Positions 36,844 to 44,354 of a stretch of 64,000 nt of DNA are shown here, in pieces (within the stretch, counting starts at the first letter, position 1; each line of letters opens with the position of its first letter). The notes under the pieces are model-generated. The model was not told where the DNA came from. It saw only the letters and a program-made list of their open reading frames with translations, and searched no databases. A program made the position numbers and the translations under genes. The stretch spans positions 1 to 64,000 of the forward strand of contig JAAESI010000029.1 of NCBI GenBank assembly GCA_024229515.1. The letters run 5' to 3'. This DNA is from Pseudomonadota bacterium. GTDB taxonomy: Bacteria > Myxococcota_A > UBA796 > UBA9615.

Positions 36844-38037
36844 TTGAGCTACGAACGCTACCGAGCCGCCCTCGCTGACGAGCCCCTACCGGCCGCGCTC
36901 ATCGATCTGGACGCCGTCGATCGCAATCTGGAGCGGCTGCTCGCGCCCGTTCGGGCGGCGGGAAAGACGCTGCGGGTGGCGAGCAAATCGGTGCGCTGCG
37001 TCGAGTTGCTGCGGTACCTGCTGGAGCGCGGCGACGTCTGCGCCGGGATCATGGCCTACACGGTGACGGAGGCCGCGCACCTAGTGGAGCATGGCTTCGA
37101 CGACGTGCTCGTCGCCTACCCCTCGGCGCAGCCATCGGACGCCCGCCTGCTGGCGGAGCTCAACCAGGGCGACGCTCACGTCTCGATCGTGGTCGACAGC
37201 CCCGAGCACCTGGCTCGGCTGGAGGCGGGCGCGGCCGACATCGGCGGCACCATCCCGCTGATCGTCGAGGTCGACATGTCGTGGAAGCCGCTGGGCGCCC
37301 ACCTGGGCGTGCGCCGCAGCCCGCTCCGAACCGCGACCCAGGCAGCCGATCTGGCCGACTCCGTGGGCGACCACCCGCACCTGCACTTCGCCGGGGTGAT
37401 GGGCTACGAGGCCCAGATCGCGGGGCTCCAGGACGCCAACCCGTTCGCCCCCCTGCTCAACCCCGCCAAGAAGTTGATCCGCCGTCGCAGCCGTCCCTCG
37501 GTTGTGCGCACCCGCCGCGAGATCGGAGAGGCGCTGGCCGCCCGGGGCCTCACCTACGAGGTCTTCAACGGCGGGGGCACCGGCAGCATCCACTGGTCCA
37601 CCCAGGAGGACGTGCTCACGGAAGTCACGGCCGGGTCGGGGTTCCTCGATTCGCACCTGTTCGACTACTACAGCGACCTCAGCTTCGACCCCGCGGCGCT
37701 GTTCGCGCTGCAGGTGGTGCGCGTGCCCGGCCCGGGCTTCGTCACCTGCCACGGCGGCGGCTGGGTCGCCTCGGGGGAGCCGGGTCTGGACAAGCACCCG
37801 GTGCCGTACCTGCCGCCCGGCCTCAAGTTGCTGGGCATGGAAGCCTGCGGCGAGGTCCAGACCCCGCTGATCGTGCCCAAGGGGCTCGAGATCGGCATCG
37901 GGGACCCCGTCTTCTTCCGCCACGCCAAGGCCGGCGAGCTGGCGGAGCACACCAACGAGTACCTGTTCGTTCGCGGCGACGCCGTGGAGCGACGCGCACC
38001 CACCTATCGAGGGGAGGGACGATGCTTCCTCGGCTGA
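36844..38037 (+). CDS. PLP-dependent amino acid deaminase/aldolase (alanine racemase fold, D-threonine aldolase-like)
   Basis: A 397-residue fold-type III PLP enzyme. K48 in RVASKSVR is the expected Schiff-base lysine. VFNGGGTGS (about 239-247) is the phosphate-binding loop. The C-terminal FFRHAKAGE contains the histidine that, in D-threonine aldolase and D-serine dehydratase relatives, coordinates a divalent metal. Such enzymes cleave or deaminate beta-hydroxy amino acids. The start is TTG 36844 with GGAGAGGA ten bases upstream. The 3' end overlaps the next gene by 16 bp, so the phosphatase-like gene is probably co-translated. Confidence 0.85.
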   Translation: MSYERYRAALADEPLPAALIDLDAVDRNLERLLAPVRAAGKTLRVASKSVRCVELLRYLLERGDVCAGIMAYTVTEAAHLVEHGFDDVLVAYPSAQPSDARLLAELNQGDAHVSIVVDSPEHLARLEAGAADIGGTIPLIVEVDMSWKPLGAHLGVRRSPLRTATQAADLADSVGDHPHLHFAGVMGYEAQIAGLQDANPFAPLLNPAKKLIRRRSRPSVVRTRREIGEALAARGLTYEVFNGGGTGSIHWSTQEDVLTEVTAGSGFLDSHLFDYYSDLSFDPAALFALQVVRVPGPGFVTCHGGGWVASGEPGLDKHPVPYLPPGLKLLGMEACGEVQTPLIVPKGLEIGIGDPVFFRHAKAGELAEHTNEYLFVRGDAVERRAPTYRGEGRCFLG

Positions 38038-40250
38038 TCGTGTTGTCTGTCCTGCTGCTGCCCGCCACCACCTTCGCCCAGGAGATCGGCGTCGAGCCGT
38101 ACCTCCAGCTGGCGTCCCCGACCGCGATCCACGTCATGTGGGAGAGCGACAGCGAGACCGATGCGTCCGTCGAATACGGCCTCACCGAGGCGCTCGGTAC
38201 GACGGTCACGGCGGGCAACGACGCCGGCAGCTTCGGCCACTACCACCACCGCGCCGAGCTGACCGGACTGACCCCGGCGACGCGGTACCACTACCGGGTC
38301 ACCAGCGGCTCGACGTCGTCGGACATCCACGACTTCATCACCCCCGCGGAGGCGTCGGCGGAGGCAGACCTGCGGATCGTCGCGATGAGCGACATGCAGC
38401 AGGACTGGCAGAACACCCACGTGTTCGAAGAGGTGACCAACGAGGGGGTCATCGACTTCACCACGGAGGAGTGGTCCGACGACCTCGCCGCCGAGCTGAA
38501 CGCGGTGATGGTCCCGGGCGACCTCGTCACCACGGGCCCGAGCTACGACGAGTGGCCCGACACCTTCTTCACGCCGGGGCAGAACCTGTTCCACCACGTG
38601 CCGCTGTACCCGGTGCCGGGCAACCACGAAGGCGACAGCGCCAACTTCTTCAACTTCTTCCACCTGCCCGGCAACGAGCACTGGTGGGGCCACAGCGTCG
38701 GCAACGTGCGGATGATCGGGTTGGACAGCAACGGCGGGTACCGCACCCAGGAGCAGCTGGACTTCCTCGAGGGAGAGCTGGAAGACGCGTGCGCCGACGC
38801 GGACATCGACTTCGTCTTCGCGCAGCTTCACCACCCCCACAAGTCCGAGCTGTGGCTGGCCGGCGAGACCGCCTGGTCGGGCGACGCCATCGCGCTGCTG
38901 GAGGCGTTCTCGACCGACTGCGGCAAGCCGTCGCTGCACTTCTTCGGGCACACCCACGGGTACAGCCGCGGGCAGTCGCGCGACCACCGCCACGTGATGG
39001 TCAACGTGGCCACCGCGGGCGGAAACATCGACTACTGGGGCGAGTACGCGCAGGCGGACTACGACCAGTTCGTGATCAGCCAGGACGAGTGGGGCTTCGT
39101 GATGATGGAGGTCAGCGCGGGGGACGCCCCGTCGTTCCGCCTCCGGCGCGTCAGCCGGGGCAACGAGAACCTCGCCCGGGACAACGAGGTGCGCGACCTG
39201 CTCACGGTCCGCACCAACAACGACCCGCCGGCCACGCCGGAGGCACTGAGCCCGGCCGATGGCGAGACCGCCCCGGACCTGTCCCCGCTGCTGGTGGCGT
39301 CCACGTACAGCGATCCCGACACGGACCTTCACGGTGGATCCCACTTCCAGGTGTCGGCCGACTGCGCCGACTGGTCCGATCCGATGGCGGAGGCCTGGAT
39401 CCAGCACATCAACGAGTACGGGGGCGTCGACCTGCAGGCGGGCGATGACCTCGCGGACACGGTGATCGAGGGGCTGCTCCCCGGGATGGAGGTCTGCTGG
39501 CGGGTGCGCTACCGCGACCAGGGGCTGGCGTGGAGCGACTGGTCGGCCCCGGCGGGCTTCCGCACCGCGGGCGATGCGCTGACGAAGAACCTGCTGTTGA
39601 ACCCGGGCGCCGAGGACGGCATCGAGCACTGGAGCATCACCAGCGGCACGCTGGAGTCGGTCACGGGCGGCGAGTGCGAAGGCGTAGAGCCCCGCTCCGG
39701 CGGCCGCTACTTCGCCATCGGCGGCCTGTGCGCAGACGAGTCGGAGACCGCCTCGGCGGTGCAGCGGGTGGAGGTCGACGCGTACGCCAAGGCGATCGAC
39801 GACGAGCGCGCGACGGCGTTCATCGCGGGCTGGTTCCGCGACTTCAGCGGCGACGATCTGCCGGAGGTCGAGGTCATCGCGATCGACGCCAAGGGCGCCA
39901 AGATCGCCAGCTCCGGGCGTCACGGCGAGCCGATCGCGACCTGGACCCAGCTCACGGACGAGCTCCCCCTGCCCCCCGGCACCCGCTCGTTGGACTTCCT
40001 GATGCACGGCACCCGCTTCGCCGGGACCGACAACGACAGCTACCTGGACGATCTGGAGCTGCGCCTCGCCATCACGCCGTTGCCCGATCCCGGAGACGAC
40101 GACGACTCCGCGGGAGATGACGATGACGATGATGACGACGACAGCGCCAGCGACGTGGAGGGCTGCAGTTGTGGCAGCTCGATCGGAGGAAGCGGATCGG
40201 CGGGCTGGTTGCTGGTCTTGGTTCTGCTGGGTCGGCGACGGAGGGGGTAG
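38022..40250 (+). CDS. Secreted purple-acid-phosphatase-like metallophosphoesterase with sorting tail
   Basis: A 742-residue protein with a signal peptide (ends TTFA-Q) and GGGGAGGG as ribosome-binding site inside the previous gene. An N-terminal fibronectin-like domain (20-105) precedes a metallophosphoesterase core with MSDMQQD, PGDLV, GNHEGD, LHHPHKS and FFGHTHGYS in order, as in purple acid phosphatases. Two beta-sandwich domains follow (about 400-690), the second carbohydrate-binding-like. The end has a DDDDSAGDDDD run and then a GCSCG-hydrophobic-RRRR tail resembling MYXO-CTERM. It probably releases phosphate at the cell surface. Confidence 0.85.
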   Translation: MLPRLIVLSVLLLPATTFAQEIGVEPYLQLASPTAIHVMWESDSETDASVEYGLTEALGTTVTAGNDAGSFGHYHHRAELTGLTPATRYHYRVTSGSTSSDIHDFITPAEASAEADLRIVAMSDMQQDWQNTHVFEEVTNEGVIDFTTEEWSDDLAAELNAVMVPGDLVTTGPSYDEWPDTFFTPGQNLFHHVPLYPVPGNHEGDSANFFNFFHLPGNEHWWGHSVGNVRMIGLDSNGGYRTQEQLDFLEGELEDACADADIDFVFAQLHHPHKSELWLAGETAWSGDAIALLEAFSTDCGKPSLHFFGHTHGYSRGQSRDHRHVMVNVATAGGNIDYWGEYAQADYDQFVISQDEWGFVMMEVSAGDAPSFRLRRVSRGNENLARDNEVRDLLTVRTNNDPPATPEALSPADGETAPDLSPLLVASTYSDPDTDLHGGSHFQVSADCADWSDPMAEAWIQHINEYGGVDLQAGDDLADTVIEGLLPGMEVCWRVRYRDQGLAWSDWSAPAGFRTAGDALTKNLLLNPGAEDGIEHWSITSGTLESVTGGECEGVEPRSGGRYFAIGGLCADESETASAVQRVEVDAYAKAIDDERATAFIAGWFRDFSGDDLPEVEVIAIDAKGAKIASSGRHGEPIATWTQLTDELPLPPGTRSLDFLMHGTRFAGTDNDSYLDDLELRLAITPLPDPGDDDDSAGDDDDDDDDDSASDVEGCSCGSSIGGSGSAGWLLVLVLLGRRRRG

Positions 40251-40260
40251 GCCGGATCTG

Positions 40261-40300
40261 CTGGGAAACTGGGAAACTGGGAAACTGGGAAACTGGGAAA
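40261..40300. repeat. Tandem repeat, five copies of CTGGGAAA
   Basis: An uninterrupted array of five perfect 8-bp units between the ends of two convergent genes. The array contrasts with the GC-rich surroundings and may vary in copy number. Confidence 0.95.
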
Positions 40301-40318
40301 CTGCGGTCCAGAACAGCG

Positions 40319-42220
40319 CTACGGCACGACCTCGAACGCCCCACTCGCCGTCGAAACCGTCACCCCCGTGCTCAACGGAATCTCGGTATCAAACCGATAC
40401 GTCCCCGCCTCCAACGCCATCGACCGCGTAGTGATCGGCAGGTGGAACGTCCAGTGGAACGTCCGCGGGATGTGGTCCGTCGTGTCCTCGTAGGTCGGGT
40501 CCGGGTTCAACTCCACCCAGAAGCCATAGCCGTCCGAGTCGCGGCGCACCCCGTTGCTCTGGAGCACGTCCTCCCACTCTCCATCGACCTGCCGCTGCAG
40601 GATCGCCACCGGGGTGCCGTACAGCGGATCGTCACCGATGATGGCGTACGTCGCGACCCCATCAAGGGCGTAGGTGGCGTCCGGCTCGGCCGAGACGGCG
40701 CCGGCGCCGATGGCGTCTTCGGCTTCCCAGACCTCGCCGTCGGTCAGGTCGAACGGCGTCACCAGATCCGGCTGCGTGAAGCCCGGCGGCTCCTCCCCGT
40801 CGCCCAGCCAGTGCTCGAACGCGAGGGCCTGAATCCGGGCCATGTACTCGCCCTGGCGGGAGCCCCACATGGAGCCTGAGGCTTCGTACCCGGCGTACCA
40901 CCAGTCCTCTTCCTGGAGCGCGTAGCCGAGGTAGTCCTGCGAGTAGCCGAAGAACAGCACGTCATCGACCCCGGCGTGGGCCCGCATGTTGTCCATCGTC
41001 TCTTCCGCCAGCAGCGTGCCGGCCTCCCCTGCCCAGGTCGTGAAGTGAGCGCCTGCGATGGTGCCGACGGTGACGACCGACTGCCGCGGCGCGGGGCTGT
41101 TCTCGGGGAACGGAATGCAGCCGTCCTCGAGGTCCGCGTGGTGGGTCAGTTCCTCGCAGTTGGGGTCCCGCGAGCAGTAGATGGCGCCCCACTCGAACTG
41201 GTACTGGCCCGGCTCGTAGCCGATGGCGATGCGGTCGATGGGGTAGCGGTAGGTCGTCGCCCGGATATCCGGTTCGGCCGTCCACTCGAGCCCGCCGATG
41301 GCGCCGTGCACGACGTCGCTCATGTACGTGCCGATGGTCTCCATGTTGGCGTAGCCCGGGGGCTGCTCCGAGGCGCCCTCCAGCGCCGGCAGCGGCGGGG
41401 TGCTCGGACTCACGTCCGCGGCCCAGGAGTTGATCATCATCACGTCGACGGGGTGGTCGAAGCCGAGCTCGACGAACTCCTCGATGGCGCCGGAGACGTC
41501 TTGGCTCATCGTGAACTCGTCCAGGTCGACCACGGTGCCGTGGATGGCGTAGTTCACGATCGCGGCCGTCACCTCACCGCCCTTGCGCACGGCGATGACC
41601 GCCGTCTGGTCGTTGCTGTAGTCGACCAGGTCCTCGCACCGGCGGTCGCCGTGGGCGTCGGGCGCCTGCACGAGCGTGTAGCCGAGCTCGGCGGGCCCCA
41701 TGTCGGCCAGCGCCTGCTCCACCGCGTCCGCCCCCGCCTGCACCAGCGCGGCGTAGTGCTGGGGCACGAAGTAGTCGGCAATGAGGTTGAACAGGCCGCC
41801 CTGGATGAAGCGTCCCGGACCCGAGTGGGTGTGCGTGGCGCCCATGATGAGGGCGTGGTCGTAGTTGCGGCCGGTGCGCGCCTCGACCTCCGCGAGGATC
41901 GCTTCGCGCAGCTGCTGCACGGTCGCGATCATGTCGCTGCGGAGGAAGATGAGCTCGAACCCCTCCCCCCGGCTCATCGCGATGGCGACGAACTCGGGGT
42001 GACCGTGCAGCCGCTCGGTGGCGGGGTAGCGGTCGGCGTAGGGGCCGGGGTTGCTGGGGGTGCCGAAGAAGCCGTTGCCGGTGACCGCGATGCCCAAGGG
42101 CACCTGCATGCGGACGGCGGCGGAGCCTGCGACGAACTCGCCGGGCTGGGGCTCGTCAGGCTCGGGGCAGCTGACCAGGAAGGTGAGGGCAGCGAGAAGA
42201 ACAAGGGCGCGGCGCAGCAT
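40319..42220 (-). CDS. Neutral ceramidase-like lipoprotein
   Basis: A 633-residue lipoprotein (lipobox LVSC). The N-terminal domain matches neutral/alkaline ceramidases, zinc amidohydrolases that release fatty acid from ceramide: GIAVTGNGFFG near the mature start, ATHTHSGPGRF with two zinc histidines and the catalytic-site serine region, and VNYAIHGTVV. The C-terminal beta-sandwich (about 500-633) also fits the family. Such enzymes in bacteria may attack host or own sphingolipids. ATG 42220 is seven bases after TAAGGT, which overlaps the stop of the upstream gene. Confidence 0.82.
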   Translation of the reverse strand: MLRRALVLLAALTFLVSCPEPDEPQPGEFVAGSAAVRMQVPLGIAVTGNGFFGTPSNPGPYADRYPATERLHGHPEFVAIAMSRGEGFELIFLRSDMIATVQQLREAILAEVEARTGRNYDHALIMGATHTHSGPGRFIQGGLFNLIADYFVPQHYAALVQAGADAVEQALADMGPAELGYTLVQAPDAHGDRRCEDLVDYSNDQTAVIAVRKGGEVTAAIVNYAIHGTVVDLDEFTMSQDVSGAIEEFVELGFDHPVDVMMINSWAADVSPSTPPLPALEGASEQPPGYANMETIGTYMSDVVHGAIGGLEWTAEPDIRATTYRYPIDRIAIGYEPGQYQFEWGAIYCSRDPNCEELTHHADLEDGCIPFPENSPAPRQSVVTVGTIAGAHFTTWAGEAGTLLAEETMDNMRAHAGVDDVLFFGYSQDYLGYALQEEDWWYAGYEASGSMWGSRQGEYMARIQALAFEHWLGDGEEPPGFTQPDLVTPFDLTDGEVWEAEDAIGAGAVSAEPDATYALDGVATYAIIGDDPLYGTPVAILQRQVDGEWEDVLQSNGVRRDSDGYGFWVELNPDPTYEDTTDHIPRTFHWTFHLPITTRSMALEAGTYRFDTEIPLSTGVTVSTASGAFEVVP

Positions 42221-42227
42221 GCGCGCG

Positions 42228-42233
42228 ACCTTA
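42228..42233 (-). promoter_or_regulatory. Putative -10 hexamer TAAGGT for the ceramidase-like gene
   Basis: TAAGGT on the minus strand ends seven bases before ATG 42220 and directly follows the TAG of the upstream gene. Confidence 0.35.
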
Positions 42234-42901
42234 CTACTGGGCGGGAGGCTCGTCCCCGGCAGGATCAGTCCCGCTGTCGGCAGAGTCGTCGTCGTCCCCG
42301 CTGGAGTCGTCGTCGTCCCCGCTGGAGTCGTCGTCGTCGCCGGCGGCGGGGACCTCGGACTCGGGGGCCTCCTCGACCTTCGCTTCGGCCAGCTCCTCGA
42401 GGCGCTCGAGGGCGCCATCGAAGCGGGCACCGAGGGTCGCGTCCATCGACAGGAAGCCGTACCAGCGGACCAGGGGGCCACCATCGCTCGTGCCGTTCTC
42501 GGACCACGTCAGGCGGGTCTTGGGAGCGGCCTCGGGATCGTCCGACGGAAGTCCCTCCCAGCAGAGCTTGCCGGTCGACTTCACCGCACCGGAGCTGAGG
42601 GCGTAGGTCGCGCACTCATCGGCGGTGCTGAAGTCGGTGAGCACGCCCTCGCCGAGCACGTCGCCGCCGCCCCAGTTGAGGGTCGCGCCGGAGACGGAGA
42701 CTTCGGTCTCCTCATCGACGTGGGTGCTGAGGTGGCTCCACTCGGACCAGGTGTCGAGCTGCGCCACGTATTCGGCAATGCGCTCGGGCGTGGCTTCGAA
42801 CGTAGCGGTCCGCTTGGCCTCCCAGTCGGTGGGCAAGACGAACCCGAGGCCCACGAAGGCGAGCACGGATCCAACGAACAAGGCGGCGAGGAAACGAATC
42901 A
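42234..42901 (-). CDS. Membrane-anchored SRPBCC (polyketide cyclase/START-like) protein with acidic tail
   Basis: About 222 residues from GTG 42901; TTG 42941 would add 13 residues and has no ribosome-binding site. A single N-terminal membrane helix (MIRFLAALFVGSVLAFVGLGF) is followed by an SRPBCC fold (about 28-165), recognisable from EATPERIAEYVAQLDTWSEW and FDGALERLEELAE; such folds bind hydrophobic ligands. The last 45 residues are GDDDDSSG repeats ending PPAQ. It lies 13 bp upstream of the ceramidase-like gene on the same strand, so a shared role with lipids is possible. Confidence 0.7.
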
Positions 42902-42964
42902 CAGCGGGCGCGAAGTACCACGTGATCTTGCAATACAGCAAGCATCCCGCGTGTACTTCGACCT

Positions 42965-43666
42965 ATGAAGAGCCTGCTGGAGAAAGAACGTCGCCTGCTG
43001 ATCGCCATCGTGGTGCTGCTGATCCTGGCGAATGTGCCCTACGGACGGCTGGTCCTGTACCCCTTCTCGTTGTTCTCCACGTGGGTCCACGAGATGAGCC
43101 ACGGCATCGCCGCGCTGCTGCTCGGCGGGGAGATCGAGTGGATCAAGGTCTACCCCGACACCTCGGGGCTGGCCCGCACGCGCCGCCCGGACAACGCCTT
43201 CGCCACGGCGTTCGTAGCCAGCGCCGGCTACGTCGGCACCGCGATCGTGGGCGCCCTGATGCTGGCGGCGCGGCGCATCGAGAAGGTCGGCCAGATGGGC
43301 ACCGCCGCTTTCGGCGGGCTGATGCTGCTGTCGGTGCTGCTGTGGGTGCGGAACCCGTTCGGCTTCGCGGCGCTACTGGTCATCGGCGGACTGCTCGTGG
43401 CGGCGGGGCTGAAGCTCAAGGGCGAGACCGCCGCCGGGCTGTACGCGTTCCTGGCGGCGGCCTGTTCGCTGAACGCGTTCACCAACATCAAGGACCTGCT
43501 GGGCCGCGGCACGATGCAGGTGGGGGGCCAGGTGGTGACCCACAGCGACGCCAACACCGTCGCCGAAGCGCTGCTGCTGCCGGCCTGGTTCTGGGCCGGA
43601 TCCTGGCTCGTGCTGGCGGTCGTGCTCACGGGCGTGGGTCTGCGCGTGGGCCACACCAAGACCTGA
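42965..43666 (+). CDS. M50-like membrane metalloprotease
   Basis: A 233-residue integral membrane protein with about five or six hydrophobic helices. HEMSH at 42-46, inside the second helix, is the zinc-binding HExxH of M50 (site-2-protease-like) enzymes. The second ligand region should be the TKIKDLL-like NAFTNIKDLLG near residue 180. Members of the M50B-type group may cleave membrane-bound regulators or be non-proteolytic. ATG 42965 is divergent from the SRPBCC gene, and the ExoD gene follows 28 bp later. Confidence 0.8.
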   Translation: MKSLLEKERRLLIAIVVLLILANVPYGRLVLYPFSLFSTWVHEMSHGIAALLLGGEIEWIKVYPDTSGLARTRRPDNAFATAFVASAGYVGTAIVGALMLAARRIEKVGQMGTAAFGGLMLLSVLLWVRNPFGFAALLVIGGLLVAAGLKLKGETAAGLYAFLAAACSLNAFTNIKDLLGRGTMQVGGQVVTHSDANTVAEALLLPAWFWAGSWLVLAVVLTGVGLRVGHTKT

Positions 43667-43680
43667 TCGGGCGACTCGGG

Positions 43681-43686
43681 TAGATT
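43681..43686 (+). promoter_or_regulatory. Putative -10 hexamer TAGATT for exoD
   Basis: TAGATT ends eight bases before ATG 43695; no Shine-Dalgarno is present. Confidence 0.4.
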
Positions 43687-43694
43687 GCCGCGCC

Positions 43695-44354
43695 ATGATC
43701 GAAGCGGCCCTCGACCAGCACCTCAGCAACGACCTGCAGCGCCTGATGGACGAGCAGGATCCCGAGGAGCCGCTCACCTTCGGCGAGCTCGTCGACCGCA
43801 TCGGCGATCGCGGGTTCGGCTTCAGCCTGCTGCTGCTGGCCCTCCCCTCAGCCCTGCCGGTGCCCGCGCCGGGCTACAGCACTCCGTTCGGCATCGCGAT
43901 CGTGGGGCTGTCGGTGCAGATGCTGATGGGCCGCAAGACGCCGTGGCTCCCCAACTTCATCACCAAGCGCACCCTCGGCGGCGCGTTCGCCAGACGCGCG
44001 CTGAAGACGGCCATCGGGTTCCTCCGGCGCGTCGAACACCTCATCCGTCCGCGCTGGGGACTGCTCCACAGCCGGGGCGCGCTGATGTTCGTGGGCATCC
44101 TGATCGGGCTGATGGGCTCGCTGATGATCATCCCGCTGCCGGGCACCAACACCGCCCCCGCGATGGCGATCTTCCTGGTCGGCGTCGGCCTCATCGAGGA
44201 AGACGGCGCCGTCATCGCCCTCGCCACGCTCGCCGCCACCGGCGCGGCGCTGCTGTACGGCTCCCTGTTCGGGATCATGATCTACGCGGGCATGGAGTGG
44301 GAGCAGGTCTACGAGCTCGCCAAGACCACGATCAAGGGCTGGCTCGGCTCCTAG
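43695..44354 (+). CDS. ExoD family membrane protein
   Basis: A 219-residue protein of the ExoD family, named for a Rhizobium gene needed for exopolysaccharide production; the biochemical role is not established. The N-terminal LTFGELVDRIGDRGFGFSLLLLALP and the following VPAPGYSTPFGIAI segment are characteristic. Three or four membrane helices follow (GILIGLMGSLMIIPLPG, MAIFLVGVGLIEEDGAVIAL). It shares CTAG 44351-44354 as the stop of both itself and the convergent lipoprotein gene. Confidence 0.85.
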   Translation: MIEAALDQHLSNDLQRLMDEQDPEEPLTFGELVDRIGDRGFGFSLLLLALPSALPVPAPGYSTPFGIAIVGLSVQMLMGRKTPWLPNFITKRTLGGAFARRALKTAIGFLRRVEHLIRPRWGLLHSRGALMFVGILIGLMGSLMIIPLPGTNTAPAMAIFLVGVGLIEEDGAVIALATLAATGAALLYGSLFGIMIYAGMEWEQVYELAKTTIKGWLGS

